A stretch of DNA of 64,000 nucleotides from contig CAIRLC010000010.1 in assembly GCA_903879335.1 (NCBI GenBank), positions 1 through 64,000 on the forward strand, in the 5' to 3' direction. The position numbers were made by a program, and so were the translations under genes. The notes under the pieces are model-generated. The model did not search any database. It had not been told where the DNA came from and was given only the letters and a program-made list of their open reading frames with translations. This DNA is from an uncultured Pseudomonadota bacterium. Its GTDB lineage: Bacteria; Pseudomonadota; Gammaproteobacteria; Steroidobacterales; Steroidobacteraceae. Shown in pieces: positions 43,151 through 51,205 of the stretch (positions are counted from its first letter, which is position 1; every line of letters starts with the position of its first letter).

Positions 43151-45601
43151 TCAGTGCGCGACGGGGGGCATGTCGATCGTGGCCAGATGCGTCGGATCAT
43201 CACGCAGTCGCAAGTACAAATGGCCGTCTTTCGGGCGCGGTACGGCGACGGAGTCGCCCGGAAAGCCGGCTTCGAGCGTGACGACATCCGACCCGTCCGG
43301 ATTCGCGGCGACCGCCGCGAGCAGATACAACTGACTGCCGGGCAAACTGCAGGGCTGTGGTGGCGTGGGCGGGCAAATCGGTGCCCTCAGCTGCGGTAGA
43401 CGGACTAAGCGCCCCAAGGTCTGCCAGTCGGAGACCTCATCGCCGAGCCCCACCCGGTATCGAATCGGGCCAAAGGAGGACGCCCCGAAAGCCTTGGACA
43501 GATCCAAGGTCGCGACCAAGGTGCTGCGATCAACCAGCGTGAGCCCGCCACTCTTTAAATCGAGCCGCGCCTCGACGTCCGAATCCGGCACTTCCGTCTC
43601 AAGGCGGACCGTGGGTAAGAAGCGGGGTGGCGAATCGGCTTGCAGCGAAAAAGTGACGGTGCTTCGGATCGGTAGATCCGAGGGATCGCCGAGGTGGATC
43701 GCCAAGCCATCGGGATCACTCTCCACGCGAGTGCTCAAGGCCAAGCGATGCACTTGCGGGCGCGGCGAGAGGATCTCCATCGTTGTGCTGAGGCTGCGAC
43801 CATCGCGCAAATGGGCGGTGGCTTTGACGGCCGATCCCGGCGACCACTGGGTCGTGACTTCAGCGTCGGTCACGAGTCTCAATTGTTTGGCGCTGGGCGT
43901 TGCGATGGGTTCAGCCTTAAAGGTGAGCCCGCCCACCTCGAGGTCATCGATTTGCCCTAATCCCTCACCGTCGAGGGTGACGGCCGTATCGCCGAGATGC
44001 AGGTGGGCTCGGTCGATCCGGCTGGGCTCCTGGAATGTGGTCAGTTCCAGGGCTTCGGCCGCGACGTCACCGAGATCATTCAGGATGACTTTCACGGAGC
44101 CGGCGCGCAGCCCGGCTAAGGGCAGACGCAGTTCCACCTCGCCCTTGTTGCCGATCGTCAGCGGTACCGGCCGTTCGTGGCCCGCGCTGTCGATGAGACG
44201 GGCATGGGCTAAGCAAGCGCCTTCGCCGGTGATCGGCAAGGTGACCTCGCGTCCGGCCACTACGCCTGCGCGTGCGGTGGCGTCGGCTTGCCATTCGCGG
44301 GCGTGGGGACTGGCTAAGCGAAACTTCGGCCCTGCAAAGCGATCAAAGCCCCAGTCGCCCATAATCTGCGCCGGTTGGGACTCGTCAACGCTGAGCCCGG
44401 CCGTGTCGGCGATGAGGTAGCCGCCATGCGGGGCATCGGCAATGGCCGGTAGATCAAAGGTCGTGCCATCGCTGCGCTGACCGTGCAAGACCGTGTTGTG
44501 CGCAAAACGCGTCGAGTAGACCAAGGCGTCACCCTCAACCGCCAGCACCATCGGCTCCCGTGCCGTGCAGTGGGCCGTATTGCCTTCGGGGGTGCGCAAC
44601 AACGGCGGTGTGGGTCGCTCAATGGCCGGTAGTACCGCCACCAGCACAGACATAGGGTTATGGAATGAGGGCGGTGTGTTCAACATCAACACGACTTTGT
44701 TGTCGCGGATGGAGGGCAGTGCCGGGATGTATTGGTACTGCGCGGTGTGCATCGTGTCCATCAGGCGACCGAGATCGAGGATCGAGCCGATCACGGAGCT
44801 GTAATTGCCGGAGCCGAGCAGGGAGGTTTCGCCGGCATGAATCGCGAGATCGCGGCCGACACCCGTCGTCACCATCGACACCAAGGACTCGCCGTGGCCG
44901 TCATTCAAAATCAGGGCATCTGAGTTTTGCGTCAAACATGGCGCCTGCAGTGCCGGGATCCGATCTAGACATTTCTCATCGATCTTGATGGCGAGACTGC
45001 GCGCGATCAGCGGCGCTGCGGCCTTCACTTTCCCGGGATCCGTGAGGGCGAGGTCGCGCATCACCGCGAGGTAATAGTCGAGACGCGCGCGATCAAGACC
45101 GGCCTGGCGCAGCTGCTGTGCGGCGCGCACAAAAGCGCCGGGCTTGCCGCGCACCGCAGCGACCAGCGTGCGGTAATCACCGCCCGTTTGCGGCGCAAAA
45201 AACAGCATCATCTGTTGTGCGCCTTCAGGAATTTCTACCTCAATCCCGTTCCGGTCGCAGGGTGCCTTCCACGTATCGCAGCGATAGAACCAGTTCTCGG
45301 GCGGCGGGTCGGTGGGGCCGCGCAGGAAGGCCGCGACCATGATGTAGCGGGCATTCTTCGTGTCCGGCATGCTCGCGACGATCTTGATGCGATCATGGGG
45401 CGCCATCGCCGGCACTTCGGCGATCGGCAGCGTGGTGGTGCCGCGCGTGACTTGGATATTGACCGTGGGACCAACGAGATCAAAGGGCGTCTGCTCGACG
45501 GCCGCCGCCGCCGCTTGCGCGAGGCATGAAACGATTGCGACGCAAGCCAGCAGGGTGCTGACCCAGGACATCGGCGCGATACGGGTGCTCTTAAGCGTCA
45601 C
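43151..45601 (-). CDS. Large exported protein of unknown function
   Basis: 816 residues from a GTG preceded by GAGAG; this gives a signal peptide (WVSTLLACVAIVSCLAQAAA). No family recognised. The N-terminal third is mixed with cysteine pairs (WFYRCDTWKAPCDRNG; EKCLDRIPALQAPCLTQN) and a stretch NDGHGESLVSMVTTGVGRDL. The last 400 residues look like successive beta-sandwich or IPT/Ig-like modules (for example LDGEGLGQIDDLEVGGLTFK, the IPT-like pattern). Probably a periplasmic or surface protein. An internal Met 10 codons later (45571) is an alternative start. Neighbours are an exported amidase and an exported sedolisin on the same strand. Confidence 0.7.
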   Translation of the reverse strand: MTLKSTRIAPMSWVSTLLACVAIVSCLAQAAAAAVEQTPFDLVGPTVNIQVTRGTTTLPIAEVPAMAPHDRIKIVASMPDTKNARYIMVAAFLRGPTDPPPENWFYRCDTWKAPCDRNGIEVEIPEGAQQMMLFFAPQTGGDYRTLVAAVRGKPGAFVRAAQQLRQAGLDRARLDYYLAVMRDLALTDPGKVKAAAPLIARSLAIKIDEKCLDRIPALQAPCLTQNSDALILNDGHGESLVSMVTTGVGRDLAIHAGETSLLGSGNYSSVIGSILDLGRLMDTMHTAQYQYIPALPSIRDNKVVLMLNTPPSFHNPMSVLVAVLPAIERPTPPLLRTPEGNTAHCTAREPMVLAVEGDALVYSTRFAHNTVLHGQRSDGTTFDLPAIADAPHGGYLIADTAGLSVDESQPAQIMGDWGFDRFAGPKFRLASPHAREWQADATARAGVVAGREVTLPITGEGACLAHARLIDSAGHERPVPLTIGNKGEVELRLPLAGLRAGSVKVILNDLGDVAAEALELTTFQEPSRIDRAHLHLGDTAVTLDGEGLGQIDDLEVGGLTFKAEPIATPSAKQLRLVTDAEVTTQWSPGSAVKATAHLRDGRSLSTTMEILSPRPQVHRLALSTRVESDPDGLAIHLGDPSDLPIRSTVTFSLQADSPPRFLPTVRLETEVPDSDVEARLDLKSGGLTLVDRSTLVATLDLSKAFGASSFGPIRYRVGLGDEVSDWQTLGRLVRLPQLRAPICPPTPPQPCSLPGSQLYLLAAVAANPDGSDVVTLEAGFPGDSVAVPRPKDGHLYLRLRDDPTHLATIDMPPVAH

Positions 45602-45748
45602 AGAACTCTCGGCAAGGTGACGTGGAGCGCACAGGGCCTCTTCCCTTAGGCTCCACACCCCGTCAATTATGGCACTGAACGCGGACGGCGCGGGTGCCGT
45701 TGCGGATCGACCGGCAGCCGTTGAGCCGTCGAGAGTCGCGACGTCGGG

Positions 45749-45777
45749 CGGATGGCCGCCGGCCTGGCGGCCATCCG
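45749..45777. terminator. Hairpin after the sedolisin gene
   Basis: Perfect 12-bp stem CGGATGGCCGCC/GGCGGCCATCCG with a 5-base loop, just after the sedolisin stop on the minus strand. No T-run, so possibly a factor-dependent end or stabiliser. Confidence 0.5.
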
Positions 45778-45791
45778 CGTCTACGATCGAC

Positions 45792-48086
45792 TTACTGGAC
45801 GGTGAGCACGATCGTTGCGCTCTTGCTCAGGCTACCGGCAGTTCCCTTCAAGGTGATCGTGTAGGTGCCCACCGCGGCCGTGCTCGCCACTTTGAAGGTC
45901 AAGGTGGCGGTCGTGGCGCCGGTGAGCGACGACTTCGACGACGACACGGTAACGCCCGCCGGTTGACCGGAGGCCGTCAAACTGACGCGGCTGGCGTAGC
46001 CGCCCGTGACGGTCTCGGTCAGGGTAGCGGTCCCGCTCTTGCCGCGCGCCACGGTGAGGGTTGCCGGTGTGATCGCCAGGTTGAAGGTCGGCGGTACCGT
46101 CACGCTGGCATTGACGGTGGTGGTCGCACTCACGGTGCCATTGGTCGCCGTGATGGTGACGGGCACGGGGCCGCTGATCGGCGCTGATGCACTCGCCGTC
46201 AAGGTGAGCGTCGAGGCGCCGTAATTGGTCAGGCTGGCTGGGCTGAACGCGGCCGTGACCCCGCTCGGCAAGCCTTGCGCGGCCAAGGCCACGGTCCCCG
46301 TCAGTCCGCCGCTGGCCGCGACGTTGACGATCGTCGCGGCGCTGCCGCCGGTCGGGATCGCTAAGGCTCCACTCTGCGTGGCCACCGACAGCGCCGGACG
46401 GCTGACCACACCCGCTAAGGTGTTGACGAGTGCCGGTGTCGGGCTGCCCCAGCCGGTCACGAGGTCATAGCCGGTGGTTGCCGAATAACTGCCGGAGGTG
46501 CCGCTCGTGATGTCGTGGAAGTCGAGCGCGTAGGTGCTGCCCACCAGGTTTTGGTTGTACAGCGTTGGATTGAGAAAGCCGATCGGCGCTTGGCCGTTGG
46601 TGGCGAGTGCCTGATTCACGAGCGCCAAATACCCCGCCCACATCGGCGCGGCAAAGCTCGTGCCGCCGTAGGTATTGGCCGTGCAGGCCGTCTGGTTGGC
46701 GCAGACGTAGAAGGAGTAGTCGGCATTGGCGCTGATGTCGGGGCCGTTGCGCAGGGTGGTTGAGCCCTTGTTGGTGGCGTTAATGACGCCCGGTAACTGC
46801 TGCCAGGCGGGGATCGGGAAATTATTGGTGGTCACGCCACCGCCCGAAGCCGTCCATGCCGTCTCACCGGCCCAGGCGCCGCCGGCGCCGGTCGTCGTGA
46901 GCGACGTGCCGCCGACCGACACGACCCATGGATCGTCCGCAGGCCAGGGCGCCGATGCGCCGGTGGCCGTCCAGGTGGAGGCGTCGCCGGAGGCGGCGAG
47001 GAAGGTCTGACCTTGGGCGACCATGCGCAGGAAATACGGCTCAAGCGTGGCAGGGTCAGCTGGCGACCAGCCCCACGAGCAGCCGATGGTCAGCGGTAGG
47101 GGATTGGCCGCGACAATGGCGCCGATGATCGCCGTGTCGGTTGAACCGACGTACACGTTCAAGGCGGCAAGCCCCGGCGCCATACCGATCGCCTGCGTCA
47201 TATCGAGCACTTGCTCGGTGTCATCACAGCGAGTTTTCGCGGACCCGGTGTAGTTGCAGGTGAGGCTGGTCTTGTCGGTGGCGATGAGATTGACCGGGAC
47301 CGTGTTGGTTTGTCCGGCGTTGGTGAAGTAGGTGCTGAGGTCCGCCAGGTTCGCGCCGTAATACTCGATCAAGGCCACGATCTGACCGGCACCCGTGAGT
47401 GGGCCCGCGCCGTAATAGGCGGCGCGCATGTCCGAACCCAAATAGGAGGTTGATGGACCGGATCCCGTGGTCGCTTTGGCGACTGGGGTCGATGCGGCGC
47501 GGCTCGCCAAGCGGGGCTTCGGCAGGACGAAGTTGTCGAGTCCCGAGACGTGCCAGAGCGGGGTGCCGGTCGGCACGCTCAATTCGCGGTCCGGTGCGTG
47601 GTAGGTGCGATTTTCGGTGGGGTGGTTGTAGGTCGCGAGCCGAATCGCAAAGGTGCGCTCAATGGTGCTGACGGAGCCTTGCACCTGGACGTCCATCGAG
47701 TCGCGGCTACCGCCGGTGACGGTCAGGCCTTGCGACTGCGCAAAGTGCACCACGCGCGCGTAGTCTGCGGCGCTCGGTCCAAAGCGGCGTGTGAACTCCG
47801 CAACGCCGAGGAATTTCCGATAGTTCGGGCTGCCGGGCGTGATGACCTCTCGCGCGTAGCTGCGCAAACCCGGCAGGTCGGCGGGTGTCACCACAAGATC
47901 GAGGTTGAGCACCTGATCGGCACCCAAGTAACCGGTTTCGCGATGAGCGGCGGAGTCGCGATGCACAGCTTCATGTTGGTGATGGGTCGGCAGGGGGTCA
48001 GCGACGGCGACGCCGAGTGCGGCGAAAACACCGATCGAGACGTGTCGCAGCGGGGTCAGTATCGAGCGGAGGCGTGGAAAGAACAC
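45792..48086 (-). CDS. Sedolisin/kumamolisin-type S53 serine peptidase with Ig-like repeats
   Basis: 764 residues. Signal peptide, then the pro-kumamolisin activation domain (residues about 55-190; VLNLDLVVTPADLPGLRSYA; GSPNYRKFLGVAEFTRRFGP), then the S53 catalytic domain with Glu and Asp in CDDTEQVLDMTQAIGMAPG and the nucleophile in GGTSFAAPMWAGY. The calcium site follows (FHDITSGTSGSYSATTGYDL). Two C-terminal beta-sandwich repeats of about 100 residues end the protein. Such enzymes are secreted acid-active endopeptidases; the C-terminal repeats may bind surfaces. Start is GTG with AGGTGAAG upstream. A bidirectional hairpin at 48147-48176 separates it from the M48 gene. Confidence 0.92.
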   Translation of the reverse strand: MFFPRLRSILTPLRHVSIGVFAALGVAVADPLPTHHQHEAVHRDSAAHRETGYLGADQVLNLDLVVTPADLPGLRSYAREVITPGSPNYRKFLGVAEFTRRFGPSAADYARVVHFAQSQGLTVTGGSRDSMDVQVQGSVSTIERTFAIRLATYNHPTENRTYHAPDRELSVPTGTPLWHVSGLDNFVLPKPRLASRAASTPVAKATTGSGPSTSYLGSDMRAAYYGAGPLTGAGQIVALIEYYGANLADLSTYFTNAGQTNTVPVNLIATDKTSLTCNYTGSAKTRCDDTEQVLDMTQAIGMAPGLAALNVYVGSTDTAIIGAIVAANPLPLTIGCSWGWSPADPATLEPYFLRMVAQGQTFLAASGDASTWTATGASAPWPADDPWVVSVGGTSLTTTGAGGAWAGETAWTASGGGVTTNNFPIPAWQQLPGVINATNKGSTTLRNGPDISANADYSFYVCANQTACTANTYGGTSFAAPMWAGYLALVNQALATNGQAPIGFLNPTLYNQNLVGSTYALDFHDITSGTSGSYSATTGYDLVTGWGSPTPALVNTLAGVVSRPALSVATQSGALAIPTGGSAATIVNVAASGGLTGTVALAAQGLPSGVTAAFSPASLTNYGASTLTLTASASAPISGPVPVTITATNGTVSATTTVNASVTVPPTFNLAITPATLTVARGKSGTATLTETVTGGYASRVSLTASGQPAGVTVSSSKSSLTGATTATLTFKVASTAAVGTYTITLKGTAGSLSKSATIVLTVQ

Positions 48087-48146
48087 GACGGCTTCACCTA
48101 CAACAGGAACTAGAAGCGTCGATTATTATGGTAAACGCGTGAAAAG

Positions 48147-48176
48147 CAAAATGGAGGCGTAGAAGCCTCCATTTTG
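48147..48176. terminator. Bidirectional intrinsic terminator
   Basis: Perfect 12-bp stem CAAAATGGAGGC/GCCTCCATTTTG with a 6-base loop (GTAGAA); A and T runs at the stem base serve either strand. It ends the M48-pilin gene transcript. Confidence 0.8.
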
Positions 48177-48227
48177 TCTAGGACAATGCCGACGTTGTCT
48201 AACTTTAGACGCGCGTTCGACGCAATC

Positions 48228-49490
48228 TCAAGGCACGCAGGACGTCGGGATTTGCTCTTTGGGGACGCCCTCCAGTCCGCCGCACGACCAGTGGATCGTC
48301 CCATCGCGGTTCTGGTGGGGCACGTAGAGCATGCCGGCCTTGCCCGCGGCACCCACGTGGACGGACAGCGCCATGTTGCTGGGCTGCAGGTCGTACAAGA
48401 GTTGCACGGTCTCACCCTTAGGATTCCGGACCTCGCGACGGCTGTCGAGGCCGGCCTCATCCAGCGAGGCGGGTACCCGATGCGTGCGCAGGTAGTACGC
48501 GGCCAGCTCGTCTTTCACGGGGCCCGTCGCCAGGTCCGCCTGAGTCATCTGTGCGAGCATTTTTTGGTTCTGGTACTTCGGGATCGCAATGGCGGCGGTA
48601 ATGCCGATCACGTAGAGGTAAATGAGCAGTGCCATGCCGGCGCCCACTTGGCCCGCATACGGAATGAGGCCGGCGAGCAGGTAAGCGAAGGGGTTGCGGC
48701 GGGGTAGCTCCGGTTGCTCATCCAGGACCCGCACGGTGCGCTTGGCGGTCCATGGATAGCTGCTCACGAGTTCATGGAAGGACATCCAGAAGCCCGTGCC
48801 GTCCAGCGCCTGTCTGCGCGCGCCATCCATGGACAGCGCAGCCCACTGGCGCTTGCCGGCCGCCAGTACCGCAACCGAGCGTGCCGCAGACTCACGGTCC
48901 GGGCAGCAGGCGAGGCCATGCAGGTCGCAGGTGGTTTCGCGGGCGCGCGATGATGCGGCGCCGAGCAGCGGCAAGCGCAAGGCCGGCCAGCGTAGGAAGG
49001 CTTTGACCGGATTGTCGTGCCGCAGGATGTGACCTAACTCATGACCGATATAGAAGCGCGCACCCGCGGGATTGCTGTCGGTTGCATCGACCACATCCGA
49101 ATTGAGGATCACGTAACGATGACCCAAAAACCACGTCGCAAACGCGTTCAGGACGCCATTGCCGTTAAGAATGAATAGGCGTGGCGTCGGGCTGACACCG
49201 AGGGTGGCGCAGCAGGCCTCCAGTTGCTCATGCAGATGCGGCAACTGCACCGGAGTCACCTCAATGCCCTGACCGCGCAGGTGGGCGACGAAGGACAGGT
49301 GGGCGAGTAGGTAGCTTAAAAACAGTGCCAGGACGATCAGCACCGCAGTGACACCAAGCCCCAGGATGACGGCGAGGCCGCCGAGCCGAACCAGCACAAC
49401 GCCGACGATAGTCCAAGCGAGGACCCCGAGCATCATGGATATCGGTGCCAGTTGCCGATCACGTCGCGAAATATTGACGTTCGTCGTCAT
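48228..49490 (-). CDS. M48-type membrane metallopeptidase fused to type IV pilin-like domain
   Basis: 420 residues from the ATG with AAGGGAAT upstream. Two N-terminal membrane helices (residues 18-65) are followed by a peptidase domain with zinc site HELGH (150-154) and third-ligand region E185-TTCDLHG, as in HtpX/Ste24-like M48 enzymes. Residues 270-300 form another hydrophobic stretch that runs into YVIGITAAIAIPKYQNQ (293-309), very like the N-terminal helix of type IV pilins, then a pilin-like region (VKDELAAYYLRTHRVPASLD; GTIHWSCGG with C403; IPTSC with C418, the pilin disulfide loop). The prepilin cleavage motif is absent, so the pilin part is not processed in the usual way. Likely an inner-membrane protein facing the periplasm with its C-terminal part. 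Confidence 0.8.
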   Translation of the reverse strand: MTTNVNISRRDRQLAPISMMLGVLAWTIVGVVLVRLGGLAVILGLGVTAVLIVLALFLSYLLAHLSFVAHLRGQGIEVTPVQLPHLHEQLEACCATLGVSPTPRLFILNGNGVLNAFATWFLGHRYVILNSDVVDATDSNPAGARFYIGHELGHILRHDNPVKAFLRWPALRLPLLGAASSRARETTCDLHGLACCPDRESAARSVAVLAAGKRQWAALSMDGARRQALDGTGFWMSFHELVSSYPWTAKRTVRVLDEQPELPRRNPFAYLLAGLIPYAGQVGAGMALLIYLYVIGITAAIAIPKYQNQKMLAQMTQADLATGPVKDELAAYYLRTHRVPASLDEAGLDSRREVRNPKGETVQLLYDLQPSNMALSVHVGAAGKAGMLYVPHQNRDGTIHWSCGGLEGVPKEQIPTSCVP

Positions 49491-49737
49491 TGCTATTCCC
49501 TTCAAAATGACTGCGGTGCGAGGCCGCGAGGCATTCTGACAGAACCCAGGCGCAGACCACCACGGTGCGTTGATGCGCGTATAGGCCCGATGAGTGCTTA
49601 AAAATGGCTGCGCATCGTGGGCAAGCGGCCGCGAGGAAGGGAGTGCTGATTGGTGTTGACGGCGTCCGCCACACGGCATTCGCCGACAGCATCGTCAATA
49701 TCGGTTGGATTCCCACCGCAGCACGCGACCGCGCTGC

Positions 49738-49760
49738 GAGCCAAATTCAGGATTTGGCTC
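49738..49760 (-). terminator. Hairpin overlapping the tRNA-Asn 3' end
   Basis: Perfect 9-bp inverted repeat GAGCCAAAT/ATTTGGCTC with a 5-base loop. One arm includes the last bases of the tRNA (GAGCCA), so termination or 3' processing could compete with tRNA folding. No T-run. Confidence 0.4.
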
Positions 49761-49830
49761 CCCCGGTTGGACTCGAACCAACGACCCAGCGATTAACAGT
49801 CGCTTGCTCTACCGACTGAGCTACAGGGGA
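49755..49830 (-). tRNA. tRNA-Asn (GTT)
   Basis: 76 bases with encoded CCA. The acceptor stem TCCCCTG pairs with CGGGGGA (one G-T pair), D-arm GCTCAGTCGGTAGAGC, anticodon loop CTGTTAA with anticodon GTT at 49795-49797, T-arm GTTGG-TTCGAGT-CCAAC. It is the only tRNA gene seen in the window and has no integrase beside it. Confidence 0.97.
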
Positions 49831-49909
49831 ACGGTAGACTTCTCATGCCCCCTTGTAGAGGGCGGCGCATTCTCGCGAGACACCACCCTGAAGTCAAGGA
49901 CGAGCGATC

Positions 49910-49942
49910 AAAAATGAGGGCCAATGCGGTCATTGGCCCTCA
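49910..49942 (-). terminator. Rho-independent terminator of the aminotransferase gene
   Basis: Perfect 12-bp stem TGAGGGCCAATG/CATTGGCCCTCA with a CGGT loop, followed on the minus strand by five T residues, directly after the aminotransferase stop. Confidence 0.88.
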
Positions 49943-49947
49943 TGGAC

Positions 49948-51129
49948 TCAGCTCAATAGGGCTCGCATCCGGGACACTGCCTTTTCCAGCGTCTCCATCG
50001 AGCAGGCAAAGGAGAGCCGCATGTGATCGGGAGCACCGAAGCCTGAGCCCGGCACGACCGCCACCAAGGCGTCGGTGATCAGTTTTTCAGCGAACGCATT
50101 GTCATCCGCGCAACCGAGCTTTTCCATCGCGCCCTTAACGTTCGCAAAGGCATAGAACGTACCGAACCCGGGCAGGCAAGACACGCCCGGCAGGCTGTTC
50201 AGCGCCGCGACGAGCCAGTCGTGACGGGCCTTAAAATGCTTGTTCATCTCGTGCACGCAGGTCTGGTCGCCGTTCAAGGCCACCGTCGCCGCGCGCTGGC
50301 TGATCGAGGTCGGGTTCGACGTGGATTGGCCCTGCAGGGTCGCCATGGCCTTAATGACATTGGCCGGACCGCCGCAGTAGCCGATTCGCCAGCCGGTCAT
50401 GGCATAGCTCTTCGACACACCGTTGATGGTGATGGTGCGGTCATAGAGTGCCGGGCAGGCCGTGACGAGGCTGCAGAAGGGCTCAGGGCCCCACCAGATG
50501 TGCTCGTACATATCATCCGTGCCGATCACCACGTGCGGATGCTTCAGCAGCACCTCGCCGAGCGCGGCGAGTTCGGCGCGCGTGTAGGCGGCGCCCGTCG
50601 GGTTCGACGGGCTGTTCAGGATGAGGAGCTTGGTCTTTGGTGTGATCGCCGCATCCAGTTGCGCGGGGGTGATCTTGTAGCCTTGTTCGGGGCCTGCCGA
50701 GACGATCACGGGGACGCCACCGGCAATCAGGGCCATGTCCGGGTACGAGACCCAGAACGGCGCCGGGATGATGACTTCATCGCCATCGTCCAACAAGGCC
50801 TGCATCAGGTTAAAAATCGTGTGCTTGGCGCCAGCGGAGACCAGAATCTGGCTACGGTCGTACTTAAGACCATTGTCGCGCTCGAATTTCGCGATAATGG
50901 CGTCCTTGAGTTCCGGCGTGCCATCGACATTGGTGTATCGCGTCATGCCGGCGCGGATGGCCTCGATGCCCGCCTCGGCGATGTGCGTCGGGGTATCGAA
51001 GTCAGGCTCGCCGGCGCCAAGGCCGATGATGTCTTTGCCTTCCGCCTTCAATTTGGCCGCACGCGCAGTGACGGCGAGGGTGGGGGAGGGCTTGATGCGC
51101 TGCATGCGCGAGGCGAGTCTGATGGTCAC
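49948..51129 (-). CDS. Class I aspartate aminotransferase (pyridoxal phosphate)
   Basis: 393 residues from a GTG with CGGAATAG upstream. Class I fold type I aminotransferase of the Ib subgroup: LGAGEPDFDTPTHIAEAGIE near the N terminus, NSPSNPTGAAYTR (cofactor-ring Asn), IGTDDMYEHIWW and the PLP lysine in NGVSKSYAMTGWRIGY; the substrate Arg is in HMRLSFACS. It transfers the amino group of aspartate to 2-oxoglutarate, feeding amino acid synthesis; cytosolic. It diverges from uvrB over 76 bp, an arrangement seen in several gammaproteobacteria. Confidence 0.93.
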   Translation of the reverse strand: MTIRLASRMQRIKPSPTLAVTARAAKLKAEGKDIIGLGAGEPDFDTPTHIAEAGIEAIRAGMTRYTNVDGTPELKDAIIAKFERDNGLKYDRSQILVSAGAKHTIFNLMQALLDDGDEVIIPAPFWVSYPDMALIAGGVPVIVSAGPEQGYKITPAQLDAAITPKTKLLILNSPSNPTGAAYTRAELAALGEVLLKHPHVVIGTDDMYEHIWWGPEPFCSLVTACPALYDRTITINGVSKSYAMTGWRIGYCGGPANVIKAMATLQGQSTSNPTSISQRAATVALNGDQTCVHEMNKHFKARHDWLVAALNSLPGVSCLPGFGTFYAFANVKGAMEKLGCADDNAFAEKLITDALVAVVPGSGFGAPDHMRLSFACSMETLEKAVSRMRALLS

Positions 51130-51205
51130 GTCTATTCCGTAGGGCGTTGAAAACTGCGGGATTTTCCCGCAAATAGCCCAATCCCGCAATCAGGATCTTC
51201 CGACT

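Noticed and set aside
49459-49716. Small minus-strand frame with a CPRC motif resembling a zinc knuckle
   Set aside because: Overlaps the start of the M48-pilin gene in another frame, only one cysteine pair, no ribosome-binding site.
49755-49830. Genomic island inserted at tRNA-Asn
   Set aside because: Housekeeping genes follow on one side, no integrase and no direct repeat of the tRNA end was found.
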